DNA from: Bacillota bacterium
GTDB taxonomy: Bacteria > Bacillota_A > Clostridia > Clostridiales > Clostridiaceae
Assembly: GCA_021837545.1 (NCBI GenBank)
Contig: JAKBFR010000001.1
Span: 1-61,967 of the forward strand
DNA length: 61,967 nucleotides
Direction of reading: 5' to 3'
In this document: piece after piece, positions 39,206-47,651 of the stretch
Layout of the letters: each line of letters starts with the position of its first letter
Numbering within the stretch: the first letter of the stretch is position 1
The notes under the pieces: model-generated
Databases searched by the model: none
Seen by the model: the letters and a program-made list of their open reading frames with translations, nothing else
Told to the model about the DNA's origin: nothing
Program-made: the position numbers and the translations under genes

Positions 39206-40102
39206 ATGGAGAGTGTTCAAAGTAAGTTAACAAAAATTTTTTTACGAATTTTTAAAATAAATAAAATATGGAAATTAACTGGAAACGAATTAAGAGATAG
39301 TATAGAGAAAAGACAATTATCAGAAAGTCATAAACCACCTAAAATAATCAAAAATAAATTTAATATTATCAAAAACGAGATAAATGGATATTGCTATTAT
39401 GTAATGAAACCACTAAGAAATGTAGGGCAAAAACATATTATTTTTTTTCATGGAGGAGGATATGTATATGAAATTAATAGCATGCATTGGGAATTTTTAA
39501 AAAAACTGTCAGATGCTTTGAGCTGTACAATAACTATTCCTATTTATCCTTTAGCGCCGAAACATAAACATCAAGAAGTTTTTGAGATGATTCTTCCAAT
39601 ATATAAGAAAATTATTTCTGATGTAAAACCTAAAGATATAGTAATTATGGGAGATTCAGCAGGTGGGGGAATGAGTCTTGCGTTAGCAGAGCTTTTAAAA
39701 GAAAAGAATTTGCAGCAGCCTGGGAATATAATTCTAATATCACCAGCTTTAGATATGTCATTAAGTAATCCTAAAATACATGAAGTAGAGAAACTTGATC
39801 CAATGTTAGCAGTACCTTCATTAATTGATATTGGTAAGTGGTATGGAGGAGAAAAAGGTTCAAAACACTACTTGATTAGTCCCATTTATGGTAACCTTGA
39901 AGAACTTGGGAAAATTAGTTTGTTCACAGGAACTAATGATATATTATACCCAGATGCCAAAAAGTTAAAAACCATAACAGATGAAAAAGGAATAAAGATA
40001 AACTATTATGAATATCCTTCCATGATTCATATTTGGCCCTTGCTTTTCTTTCCAGAGTCAAAAAAAGCAAGAGAACAAATTGTTGAAATTATAAGTAAAT
40101 AG
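39206..40102 (+). CDS. Alpha/beta hydrolase, HSL-like esterase
   Basis: A 298-residue esterase of the hormone-sensitive-lipase type. The oxyanion motif HGGGYVYE, the nucleophile elbow GDSAGGGMSLA with Ser151, the acid residue in GTNDILYPDA and the histidine in SMIHIWPLL complete the triad. Such enzymes act on short acyl esters or acetylated compounds, and the substrate is unknown. The N-terminal ~60 residues are basic and lack a clear signal peptide, so it is probably cytoplasmic. ATG 39206 follows AAAGGGGGATAAC. Confidence 0.88.
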   Translation: MESVQSKLTKIFLRIFKINKIWKLTGNELRDSIEKRQLSESHKPPKIIKNKFNIIKNEINGYCYYVMKPLRNVGQKHIIFFHGGGYVYEINSMHWEFLKKLSDALSCTITIPIYPLAPKHKHQEVFEMILPIYKKIISDVKPKDIVIMGDSAGGGMSLALAELLKEKNLQQPGNIILISPALDMSLSNPKIHEVEKLDPMLAVPSLIDIGKWYGGEKGSKHYLISPIYGNLEELGKISLFTGTNDILYPDAKKLKTITDEKGIKINYYEYPSMIHIWPLLFFPESKKAREQIVEIISK

Positions 40103-40266
40103 TAAACATAAGACTAATTTAAAATTTGAATATATATAGATAAACAGGTACAAAATTGTACTTATTCATCAATTAAATTGGTAATTTAAAAGTACTAATT
40201 TTCAATTATTAACCATTGAGCATTGATAATTAATAGCCAAGTATAATTACGATTTACAATGAGAGC

Positions 40267-40437
40267 ATCTATATAGATACCCACTTTCTAAGTTATACTT
40301 ATACTATGAAAATATACCCAAATTAGAAATGAGGGGGCCTGCTTTTGCGGAATCTTCCGTAACTGGAGCAAATGCATGCCCCCTTATTTCGGCGGGTATA
40401 TACATAAGTATGATTTTCGCTATGTTTATCTATATAA
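40267..40437 (+). repeat. ~170-bp dispersed element with inverted ends, best copy
   Basis: The left end is ATCTATATAGATACCCACTT with TTATACTTATACTATGAAAA. The right end, read inverted, is ATAGATAAACATAGCGAAAA with TCATACTTATG. The core GGGGGCCTGCTTTTGC...GCAAATGCATGCCCCC forms a hairpin around GGAATCTTCCG. There is no reading frame. Other copies or fragments lie at 42431, 43886, 46030, 56296 and 59393. It occupies most of the gap between the hydrolase and alaX, whose remainder (40103-40266) has only an AT-rich heptad patch at 40195-40233. Confidence 0.75.
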
Positions 40438-40474
40438 TTAGAAATGCATGACCTTTATTTCAGGGGACTTTCCA

Positions 40475-41677
40475 TTAACTTAAAGATTGTGTTATTTTGC
40501 TAACGGCATAGTCTAAGGCACTTTCAAGGTTGGCGTTATTTTTACCAGCACCTTGAGCTTGAAATGGACTTCCGCCACCTTTACCATCAATAAGGGATAT
40601 AGCATCTTTTAAAAGATCATTCATTTTTATTTCTGTAATATCTTTAGAGCAGGCAAATAAAAGATTAACCTTATCTTCAAATTTTACTGCCATTAAAGCA
40701 ATTGTATTTTCACTTTCAACAAGTTTGGAAGTTAAATTAGTTACATACTTTAGATTTTCACCATCAAATGTTTCTTTTATGACTTTGACGTCATTTATTT
40801 TAGTTGCATTTTCTAGAATTTCTTTAACTTGATATTTAGCTAATAAAATATTAAGACTTTTATTGTTCTCATTAGCTTCATGTAGGTTTTCATTTAAATT
40901 TTTTATTCCATTGATAGCTTCATTTTCATTGCAATTTAAATACTTACATATAGAATTTTGGAATTCATCTTTTTTAAATGAATCATAAACAGCACGTGCG
41001 CCCGCTATGAATTCTATTCTTGTTCCTTCTTTGTGTTTCTCAAATTTCTTTATTTTAATAAGCCTAAGATCTTGAGTTAATGTTGGGTGGAGACCACAAC
41101 AAGTATTAATATCAAAATCACCAATTCTAACAACTCTTATATCTTCCGCGGTATTTGGAAGCGCACGTCTAAGAGATAACTTTTTAAGTTCAGATTTAGT
41201 TGGGATAAAAGATTCTACAACTAAAGCGTCACCTATAACCTTATTTGCAAGTCTTTCAGCTTCTCGCACTTGAGTATCACTTAAAATTCCGTTGACATCG
41301 ACAGAACTTATATCGCTACCTAAATGTATTGCAAAAGTATTTGCATTAAAAAGATTAAAGAATGCACCAGATAAAACGTGTTGGCCTAAATGTTGATGCA
41401 TACCATCAGTTCTTCTATCCCAGTCAATTTCACATTTAACCTTATGTATCTTAATAGGTTTCTTTTCAACTACGTGATAAACAATTTCATCTTTTTCATA
41501 AACATTAAGGATTTTCTGATCTCCTAAAGTTCCAAGGTCACAGCTTTGTCCTCCGCCACCTGGGAAAAATGCGGTTTTATCTAATATAACGTGAAATTTA
41601 TTGTCAATTTCTTTTATATCAACAATTTCAGCCGTAAATTGCTTAAGGTATTGATTATCATAATAAATTTTTTCCAT
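40475..41677 (-). CDS. Alanyl-tRNA editing protein, AlaX-L type with DHHA1 domain
   Basis: About 400 residues. The N-terminal AlaRS-editing-like domain (DKTAFFPGGGGQSCDLGTL) contains the zinc ligands HQHLGQHVLS (HxxxH) and CCGLHPTLTQ (CxxxH). A coiled segment and a C-terminal DHHA1 domain follow (ending GKGGGSPFQAQGAGKNN). It deacylates mischarged tRNA-Ala carrying Ser or Gly, in trans to AlaRS. ATG 41677 is chosen because GGAGG lies ~11 bases upstream; the frame is open to a TTG at 41695 that lies inside that site. It stands alone on the minus strand. Confidence 0.9.
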   Translation of the reverse strand: MEKIYYDNQYLKQFTAEIVDIKEIDNKFHVILDKTAFFPGGGGQSCDLGTLGDQKILNVYEKDEIVYHVVEKKPIKIHKVKCEIDWDRRTDGMHQHLGQHVLSGAFFNLFNANTFAIHLGSDISSVDVNGILSDTQVREAERLANKVIGDALVVESFIPTKSELKKLSLRRALPNTAEDIRVVRIGDFDINTCCGLHPTLTQDLRLIKIKKFEKHKEGTRIEFIAGARAVYDSFKKDEFQNSICKYLNCNENEAINGIKNLNENLHEANENNKSLNILLAKYQVKEILENATKINDVKVIKETFDGENLKYVTNLTSKLVESENTIALMAVKFEDKVNLLFACSKDITEIKMNDLLKDAISLIDGKGGGSPFQAQGAGKNNANLESALDYAVSKITQSLS

Positions 41678-41881
41678 ATGTAAAATAGCCTCCAAAAATA
41701 TATTTCTATCTAAGACTCAAAATATAAAGTATTTTTGATCCGTTATTTTCTTTAATATGCCTTAATCTGAATCTAAGAAAATTTCATAATTTTATTATAG
41801 CAGAAAGGTGTTCAATATAGGATAAAAGATAATTATTCTACAAATACTAAAACAAGTTGTAGAAAGAGGTGACTATATTGT

Positions 41882-42412
41882 ATGCATTTATTATTTTATA
41901 TAACATTTAATTTTATTATGTATTCTTTTGTGGGCTGGATTATAGAAGAAGTATATTGGTATGTGACCGTTAAAAGAATTAAAAAGGAAGGTTTTTTGAA
42001 AGGGCCATTTAAGCCTATGTATGGAATAGCAAGTACAATTTTGATTTTATATAATCAGATATTAGATATTAATGGAATTCCTTTAGTATTATTATGCTTC
42101 TTAATTCCAACAACAGTAGAATATATAAGCGGGTATATGTTAAAACACATCTTTAATAAAATTTATTGGAATTACTCACATTTGAAATATAATATCCATG
42201 GATTTGTAAGCCTTAAATTTTCTTTGTATTGGACAGTACTTAGCTTTATAGGTGTTTATTTTTTTCAACCAGTTGTATATAACATTTATAAAGAATCAGA
42301 AGGAATTTTAATTATAGCAGTTTGTTTTTTTTCAATTATATTTATTTTAGACTTCTTGTTAACGTTAAAACACCTTAGAAAAAATACAATTTTAACTTTT
42401 AGAGAGAAATAA
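41882..42412 (+). CDS. CmpB-type putative ABC transporter permease family protein
   Basis: A 176-residue membrane protein with about five helices. The pattern FVGWIIEEVYWYVTVKRIKK, then GFLKGPFKPMYGIAS matches the family labelled putative ABC-transporter type IV (CmpB). No ATPase partner is adjacent and the family's transport role is unproven. ATG 41882 has GAGGTGA 9 bases upstream. Divergent from alaX. Confidence 0.75.
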   Translation: MHLLFYITFNFIMYSFVGWIIEEVYWYVTVKRIKKEGFLKGPFKPMYGIASTILILYNQILDINGIPLVLLCFLIPTTVEYISGYMLKHIFNKIYWNYSHLKYNIHGFVSLKFSLYWTVLSFIGVYFFQPVVYNIYKESEGILIIAVCFFSIIFILDFLLTLKHLRKNTILTFREK

Positions 42413-42430
42413 TAAAAATAAAGAACAATT

Positions 42431-42632
42431 TATAGATATTAAACTTTCAAGTTGCTCTTATACTTTGTATTGTATTCAATATTTACTACATATATATCAA
42501 ACTAGAAATAAAGGGGTATGCTTCTGTAGAGTGTTACATTTAAAAGACTTAGAATCTCAAATCAAAATCTTCAGTAACCACAACAAAGGCATTCCCCATT
42601 ATCCCCATAAGTGCAATATCTATAATTTATAT
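42431..42632 (+). repeat. Dispersed ~170-bp element, degenerate copy
   Basis: It shares TATAGATATTAAACTTTC, CTAGAAATAAAGGGGTATGC and a closing GGCATTCCCC...ATAAGTGCAATATCTAT with the copy at 40267-40437. It overlaps the last codons of the aminotransferase gene. Confidence 0.5.
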
Positions 42633-43807
42633 AGTGCTGCAAGCTTATCAAATGCTTGTAGTGAGTCTTTGATCTTTTCATATGAGATACAATAAGATAA
42701 TCTTACATGACCTGGACATCCAAAGGCTGAACCTGGGACAAGCAATAAGTTGAATTGCTTTGCATCTTCACAGAATTTCTTATCATCTTCAATTGGTGAT
42801 TTAGGGAAAAGGTAAAAAGCACCTTGAGGTTTAACACAAGTAAATCCAAGAAATATTAAATGATTATATAAAAGATCTCGATTTTTCTTGTAGATACTTA
42901 CATCAACTTCTGCATCTAAGGATTTTGCAATAACTCTTTGGAATAATGATGGAGCATTAACAAATCCTAAAATTCTGTTTGCAATATTTAATGCAGATGC
43001 CATTTCTTCAAAATTATCCATTAATGTGTTGATAACCACATATCCTATACGTTCACCTGGCAAAGATAATGATTTACTATAAGAATAACCTATGAAAGTA
43101 TTATCATAATATTTCAAAAGGCAAGGAACTTGAATATCATCATAAACTATTTCTCTATATGGCTCATCAGAGATTAAATATATAGTTGTATTTAATTCTT
43201 TTTGTTTTTCATTAAGAAGATTAGCTAAACTTTGTATTACTTCTTTAGAATAAACAACTCCAGTAGGATTATTAGGATTGTTTATTATTAAGGCTTTAGT
43301 TTTAGCTGTGATAACTTCACTTAAAGCTTTTAAGTCAGGTTCAAAGGTTTCTGTGTCAGTTGGAGAAATTACAAGCTTACCATCAAAATTTTGAGCATAG
43401 TTGTTGTATTCTCCAAAGTATGGTGAGAAAGTAATAACTTCATCATCAGGATTTAATATTGATTTTAAAATTATATTTAATCCACCTGCAGCCCCACATG
43501 TCATAATAATATTATTTCTAGAAAGATTTAAATCATTCTTTTTGTTTAGAAAAGTACTTATTGCATCTCTAACATCTTCATACCCAGAATTGTTCATATA
43601 ACCATGTACTAAATTTGGTGTTTCTTCATTTAAAATTTCAGTTATAACTTTTTTAATACTTTCTGGAGGTTCAACATTTGGATTACCTATACTGTAATCA
43701 AAAACATTTTTTTCTCCATAAATTTCTGATAATTTTTTCCCTTCCTCAAACATAGCTCTTATAGTAGAGTTGTTTGAAACAAGAGATTTCATCTTATTTG
43801 ATATCAT
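42620..43807 (-). CDS. PLP-dependent class I/II aminotransferase
   Basis: A 395-residue fold-type I aminotransferase, aspartate aminotransferase-like. Features are YSIGNPNVEPP near the N-terminus, NNPNNPTGVVYS, the ISDEPYREIVYDD aspartate, and the PLP lysine in SYSKSLSLPGERIGYVVI. The conserved substrate-binding arginine sits near the end in HVRLSYCIS. The amino donor cannot be determined. The start has GGGGGC six bases upstream. Its 3' end runs into a degenerate dispersed element, so the last few residues may be altered. Confidence 0.9.
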   Translation of the reverse strand: MISNKMKSLVSNNSTIRAMFEEGKKLSEIYGEKNVFDYSIGNPNVEPPESIKKVITEILNEETPNLVHGYMNNSGYEDVRDAISTFLNKKNDLNLSRNNIIMTCGAAGGLNIILKSILNPDDEVITFSPYFGEYNNYAQNFDGKLVISPTDTETFEPDLKALSEVITAKTKALIINNPNNPTGVVYSKEVIQSLANLLNEKQKELNTTIYLISDEPYREIVYDDIQVPCLLKYYDNTFIGYSYSKSLSLPGERIGYVVINTLMDNFEEMASALNIANRILGFVNAPSLFQRVIAKSLDAEVDVSIYKKNRDLLYNHLIFLGFTCVKPQGAFYLFPKSPIEDDKKFCEDAKQFNLLLVPGSAFGCPGHVRLSYCISYEKIKDSLQAFDKLAALYKL

Positions 43808-43885
43808 TTTTAAGCCCCCAATTCATATTTTTAATAGTATAATTTTATCATATTATAGCTACGTAATGCTAAAATATTTATTAGA

Positions 43886-43934
43886 AGGGCAACAAATGCA
43901 TGCGCCATATTTCAGTGACTATACACATAGATTT
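43886..43934 (+). repeat. Dispersed element, half copy
   Basis: GGGCAACAAATGCATGCGCC, then ATATTTCAGTGACTATACACATAG matches the right half of the 40267-40437 element (GCAAATGCATGCCCCC, then TTATTTCGG and TATACATAAG). It abuts the 3' end of the DUF4097 gene. Confidence 0.5.
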
Positions 43935-44859
43935 ATTTTATATCTAGGTTTCCACTTATAGTATTAACATTTATAAGTGAACTTTCATCTCCAGAAGATA
44001 ATTGTTTATTAGGTGATTTTAGATTTCCAGAAATTGTTTCGTAATTTAATTTATAGCCTAAGTTTATTGGAAGCGATAAGGTTACTGATCCGGAATCGGT
44101 ACTTAAAAATATATTGCTTAGAGACTCTCTAAATTGCAAATCAATGTCGCCAGAAGATGTACTACCATTTACAGTTCCTAAAGTACCACTTCCAATAATA
44201 TCTCCAGAAGAAGAAGTTAACTTAGTTTCATTTAAGGTTGTTACATTATTAAAGTTTATATCACCACTAGAATTAGTTAAGCTCAAATAATTTAAAGTAG
44301 TTCCGAAAACGCCTATGTCTCCACTAGCTGTAGATAGATTCAAAGTATTCATAGATAAATTAGAAAGATTTATATCGCCACTACTTGTAATAATCTTTAA
44401 AGTCCCTCTATCATTAAATTTATAAGGAATGCTTACTGAAATACTGGAATTACCTGGGGTATCATATCTAGTATTAAGAATTAATTTATTACCACTTTCA
44501 GTTTTAGGTAATTCACTAGATATAATACTATGACTTTCAATTTGAACTTTTAAATCTTCTCCATCATAATTAACTACTTTAACATTTTGAGAATTTAAAT
44601 TAAGGTTAATTTCATTAATGTTATCATTAAGAGGGTAATTCATTGATATATAAGAGTTATTAAAATCAAAATTTAATTTGTTAAGATTAAATTTGAATTT
44701 AAAAGCTTGAGGATCTATATTAAGCTCATCTGCATAATCAGAAAGTTTATAACCACTTTGTACTAAAGCAATGCATCCAGATGTATAGAGAGTCATAGAC
44801 AAAAGAAATAACACTAATAAAAATATTTTCATATTAGTAGAAATGAACTTCTTCTTCAT
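43933..44859 (-). CDS. DUF4097 beta-strand-repeat protein, membrane or lipoprotein anchored
   Basis: A 308-residue protein. An N-terminal hydrophobic segment (MKIFLLVLFLLSMTLYTSGC) resembles a signal peptide with a weak lipobox at the Cys. The rest is a repeating beta-helix with recurring SSGDI and SGDINL steps (SGDINLSN, ASGDIGVFG, SSGDINFNN, SSGDIIGSG, SSGDIDLQ), the hallmark of DUF4097. The role is unknown, and these proteins often pair with HAAS/DUF1700 membrane proteins, as here. Its start codon overlaps the upstream stop by one base (TAATG), so translation is coupled. Confidence 0.82.
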   Translation of the reverse strand: MKKKFISTNMKIFLLVLFLLSMTLYTSGCIALVQSGYKLSDYADELNIDPQAFKFKFNLNKLNFDFNNSYISMNYPLNDNINEINLNLNSQNVKVVNYDGEDLKVQIESHSIISSELPKTESGNKLILNTRYDTPGNSSISVSIPYKFNDRGTLKIITSSGDINLSNLSMNTLNLSTASGDIGVFGTTLNYLSLTNSSGDINFNNVTTLNETKLTSSSGDIIGSGTLGTVNGSTSSGDIDLQFRESLSNIFLSTDSGSVTLSLPINLGYKLNYETISGNLKSPNKQLSSGDESSLINVNTISGNLDIK

Positions 44860-45833
44860 TAAAATGCACCTCCTTTAGATTTTATGGAATTATAAACTTT
44901 TATTAATATCTGTATGAGAAATTTGAAAAGGTAATAAAATAAGAGTATTAAAAGTATTGATAATGAAATTGATCCTAATGAAAAAAGTACTAGTGCTGGA
45001 TAGGGGAAGTTAGCAACAAACATTGGTACATTAGGAAGTCCGATAAAATTTGTAAATGTACCACCCACTAATACTCCTATACTAGCAAGAAAAATACTGA
45101 TAGCTACTCCGAAAAGTCCGATAATACAACCTATAACGCCAGTTATAACTGGAAAAAATATCATTAAAGCTAAAATTCCAATGCAAATTCTTAAAATAGT
45201 ATTTACGTTAAATTGTAAAATTTTATTTTTATGATTTTTATCATTAAAGTCATTTGAATTAGAATGTGAATTATGATCACTATTAAAATGATCACTTGAA
45301 TTATAATTGAAATCATCTTTATTATTATGATTAAAATCACTCTCAACAGTTAAATTATAATTTGATTGATTTGAACTATCAAGGTTATAAAAATCGGAGA
45401 TTAAATTAATATCGTCATAAGAACCACTAGTTTTAAAGGTATTCAATTTGTTATTAGTTTCAAAGTCATTTTCATTAGAATTATTATTGTTGAAGTTATC
45501 ATTAGTCTTAAAATCACTAAATGTATCATTATTTATAAAATTATTATTAGGTAAATTTGAATCATTGTTAGAATTTTTAGTGCTAATAGGAGTAATATCA
45601 ATATCAGTTGTAAAATATTCTGTATTAATAGGAGTTTTTAAATATTCATTTCTATATTTATTAACTATTAAATTGGGATTACCTAATTCAGTTATTATCT
45701 CTTCTTTTGTTTTTCCAGAAGCTAATCCAAGCACAAAGTTATTTTCATAATAGGAAATAATATCGTGTAATTTTATTTCAGGAAAGTCTTTTAAACCATC
45801 CATCAAAATATTAAAAAATTCATTTTGGTTCAT
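44859..45833 (-). CDS. HAAS/DUF1700 signalling-domain membrane protein
   Basis: About 324 residues. An N-terminal HAAS (DUF1700) domain (MNQNEFFNILMDGLKDFPEI, with SYYENNFVLGLASGKTKEEI and ELGNPNLIV) is followed by a ~130-residue Asn/Asp/Ser-rich linker of low complexity and then four or five membrane helices. ATG 45833 is chosen because AAGGAGG lies 9 bases upstream; the longer start at 45869 has none. HAAS proteins usually follow a PadR-type regulator and precede DUF4097, but no PadR gene is seen here. The long linker is unusual for the family. Confidence 0.8.
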   Translation of the reverse strand: MNQNEFFNILMDGLKDFPEIKLHDIISYYENNFVLGLASGKTKEEIITELGNPNLIVNKYRNEYLKTPINTEYFTTDIDITPISTKNSNNDSNLPNNNFINNDTFSDFKTNDNFNNNNSNENDFETNNKLNTFKTSGSYDDINLISDFYNLDSSNQSNYNLTVESDFNHNNKDDFNYNSSDHFNSDHNSHSNSNDFNDKNHKNKILQFNVNTILRICIGILALMIFFPVITGVIGCIIGLFGVAISIFLASIGVLVGGTFTNFIGLPNVPMFVANFPYPALVLFSLGSISLSILLILLFYYLFKFLIQILIKVYNSIKSKGGAF

Positions 45834-46029
45834 CAAAATAGGCCTCCTTGATTTCTTATATATATGCATAAGTTATCTTTCATTTTGAGTGAAGATATTC
45901 ATTAAAACTATTTCTTAATTAAAAGTATATGATACTAATGTATATAGGACAACATACTAGCACACAGTTTAATATTTTATTAAGGTATTATATGGTAAGT
46001 TAACGAAGTATTAAGAAATTCTTAAGGAC

Positions 46030-46090
46030 TATAGATACCCACAGTGAAAACTATACTTAGGTGTATGAGCTGGCAAAATGAGGTCATTAA
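46030..46090 (+). repeat. Dispersed element, truncated copy
   Basis: ATAGATACCCACAGTGAAAA, then CTATACTTAGGTGTATGAGC and AAAATGAGGTCATT match the left end of the 59393-59678 element. The right end is missing. Confidence 0.55.
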
Positions 46091-46148
46091 AAGTGATTTG
46101 TGTCTGTTAGAGTTAAAAATATATACTTATAAACAATATACACACTTT

Positions 46149-46179
46149 TGTGGATAAATACTGTGGATATTGTGGATAA
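46149..46179. promoter_or_regulatory. Cluster of three DnaA-box-like sites
   Basis: TGTGGATAA (46149-46157), TGTGGATAT (46162-46170) and TGTGGATAA (46171-46179). Two are perfect inverse TTATCCACA boxes and one has one change, all in the same orientation and spaced 13 and 9 bases start to start. No dnaA/dnaN genes are present, so this is not obviously oriC. The rest of 45870-46359 is AT-rich with no gene. Confidence 0.55.
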
Positions 46180-46312
46180 ATAAAAAATAATTTTAAGTAA
46201 GAATGTAAAGTAGTATAATATAATATGTTATGTTAATTATTTTGGAATAAAAGTATTCACAATTAAAGGAAATTATTATATAGTAAAATGTAATTATAAA
46301 GTTTAATAAGGG

Positions 46313-46340
46313 GACTTAGACACATTCAAAAAATAAATAA
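46313..46340 (+). repeat. TTAGGCACATTC-family fragment
   Basis: ACTTAGACACATTCAAAAAA then TAAATAAT: left half only, directly before the ribosome binding site of the TIM-barrel gene. Confidence 0.4.
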
Positions 46341-46359
46341 TGGGGAGGGGATAGAAATT

Positions 46360-47034
46360 ATGGTAAGTAAAGAGGTCAAATTTGTGCCTCAAATAAAAGG
46401 TACACTTAGAAATCATGTTATTGAGGTTCCAAGTGTTATAAGAAATTGTGGCGGAATTAAGATTTTTGGAAAAAGAATAAAGTCATTATTATTTAGCACT
46501 GATGTTGCATTAATAAGAAATACCAATGCAGATGCAATAATTGCAGTATACCCATTTACACCACAACCATTAATAACACAAGCTCTTGTCATGGCAGCAG
46601 ATGTTCCAGTTTTTTGTGGCGTTGGTGGAGGAATAACACAGGGGAAAAGAGTTGTAAATTTGGCCATGGATGCAGAGTTTAAAGGTGCAATGGGAGTCGT
46701 AGTAAATGCACCTACAGCTAATGAAATTGTTAAGAAAATTAGAGCAACTATAGACATACCAGTAATAGTAACTGTTATTTCAGAAGATGAAGACATTGCC
46801 AAAAGAATTGAGGCTGGAGCAACTATATTAAATGTCTCAGGTGGAAAAAAAACAGCTAACATAGTTAGAAATATTAGAAATAGATTCCCCGAATTCCCCA
46901 TAATAGCTACTGGTGGACCAAATGATGAATCGATTTGTGAAACAATTCAAGCGGGAGCTAATGCTATAACCTATACACCTCCAACTTCAGCAAGTATCAT
47001 GTGTGACCTTATGGATGAATATAGAAATGAATAA
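46360..47034 (+). CDS. Clostridial TIM-barrel protein of unknown function
   Basis: A 224-residue, single-domain protein of beta/alpha-barrel type. It shows the repeating strand-helix pattern with glycine-rich phosphate-binding-like ends (VPVFCGVGGGITQGKRV, GATILNVSGG, FPIIATGGPNDESICETI, AGANAITYTPPT). Close homologues, as I recall, are widespread in clostridia and carried only as hydrolase or hypothetical. The C-terminal GGP and GANAITYTPP segments resemble phosphate sites of HisA/NanE-like isomerases, but the active-site residues of those enzymes are not recognisable. ATG 46360 follows GGGGAGGGGAT. A hairpin follows the stop. Confidence 0.75.
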   Translation: MVSKEVKFVPQIKGTLRNHVIEVPSVIRNCGGIKIFGKRIKSLLFSTDVALIRNTNADAIIAVYPFTPQPLITQALVMAADVPVFCGVGGGITQGKRVVNLAMDAEFKGAMGVVVNAPTANEIVKKIRATIDIPVIVTVISEDEDIAKRIEAGATILNVSGGKKTANIVRNIRNRFPEFPIIATGGPNDESICETIQAGANAITYTPPTSASIMCDLMDEYRNE

Positions 47035-47046
47035 AATAAAACTAAA

Positions 47047-47070
47047 AATCAACATTTTTATTTGTTGATT
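47047..47070. terminator. Hairpin after the TIM-barrel gene
   Basis: AATCAACA / TGTTGATT with an 8-base T-rich loop. The flanking A-runs make a better terminator on the minus strand. Confidence 0.45.
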
Positions 47071-47079
47071 AAAAAAGTG

Positions 47080-47107
47080 TTGATTTAAGGGAAAAGTATG
47101 GTATCAT
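47080..47107 (+). promoter_or_regulatory. Probable promoter of the lysA leader
   Basis: TTGATT (47080-47085), 16 bp, TATCAT (47102-47107). It starts a leader of ~850 bases before lysA. Confidence 0.45.
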
Positions 47108-47180
47108 ATTTTTAATAGTTTAATAATATAATAGTAACTATTATAAGTTTAGATAATATAAGCTTATAATACTACGGTAA

Positions 47181-47310
47181 TATCAAGTGAAACTTGATTC
47201 AGAGGGGGTTGATCCCAATCTGAATTTTAGTTGAACTTATCTAGGAGCATGCAGCAGTTATCTCCCATTTTAAGAAGTTGGAGTGTTACGGATGCTAGCT
47301 ATCAGATAAC
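47181..47310 (+). repeat. Two-hairpin ATCAAG/CTTGAT repeat, forward copy with extended 3' part
   Basis: Bases 47181-47237 match the minus-strand copy at 33329-33382: ATCAAG-TGAA-ACTTGAT, then ATTCAGA...TCTGAAT around GGGGGTTGATCCC. Beyond, GTTATCT (47257) pairs with AGATAAC (47304-47310) around CTCCCA...TTGGAG. The arrangement reminds me of ends of IS200/IS605-type elements or their guide RNAs, but I cannot prove that. It lies between the promoter and the lysine riboswitch. Confidence 0.5.
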
Positions 47311-47314
47311 ATGA

Positions 47315-47479
47315 CCTGGGTAGAGGTGCTGTAATAAATAGTAGGTATAATGAGCTGGTAGGCAAAGATTTATGCTAAAAGGTATTATAGCCGAAAAAAT
47401 AAATTATTGTACGGTAATTTGTTTTTGGGTATTCATAAAATATGTGAATAACTGTCACGAAAAGTGTTGAGCTACAAGG
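47315..47479 (+). ncRNA. Lysine riboswitch (L box) upstream of lysA
   Basis: The order of conserved elements fits the L box: GGTAGAGGTGC at the P1/P2 junction, AGTAGGTA, then GCCGAAAAAAT...TACGGTAAT with TTGTTTTTGGG (P3-P4 region), CTGTCACGAAAAGTGTTGAG, and a closing CTAC that pairs with GTAG of P1. It is in the right place, upstream of diaminopimelate decarboxylase, and would repress lysA when lysine is high. A terminator lies ~170 bases downstream, further than usual, because heptad repeats intervene. Confidence 0.75.
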
Positions 47480-47496
47480 AAATTGTTTCAGTTAAG

Positions 47497-47545
47497 AGTT
47501 AAGGGTTAAGAATTAAGAGTTTATTAACAATTGACAGTTAACAAT
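47497..47545 (+). repeat. Heptad array inside the lysA leader
   Basis: TTAAGAGTTAAGGGTTAAGA, then ATTAAGAGTTTATTAACAATTGACAGTTAACAATTGAG. It is a tandem run of 7-base steps between the riboswitch aptamer and the terminator. Confidence 0.55.
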
Positions 47546-47651
47546 TGAGAGTAATGGAGAATAAACTTTAAATTTATGAAGTTTATTTAATATTTTATTT
47601 CAATAAAAAGTTGATAACTGAAATATAATCTTGAAAACAGCCTAAACAATT

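Noticed and set aside
42465..42695. 76-residue plus-strand frame overlapping the aminotransferase 3' end
   Set aside because: It falls in a degenerate dispersed repeat, has no ribosome binding site and encodes a low-quality, Cys/Tyr-rich peptide.
46149..46179. Chromosomal origin of replication
   Set aside because: Three DnaA-like boxes only, with no dnaA, dnaN, gyr or rpmH genes. Insufficient for oriC.
46413..46901. 162-residue minus-strand frame within the TIM-barrel gene
   Set aside because: Antisense shadow of a patterned coding sequence, with no start signals.
47181..47310. T-box leader upstream of lysA
   Set aside because: No specifier loop or T-box sequence (TGGNACCGCG). The stems instead match a repeat also found at 33.3 kb.
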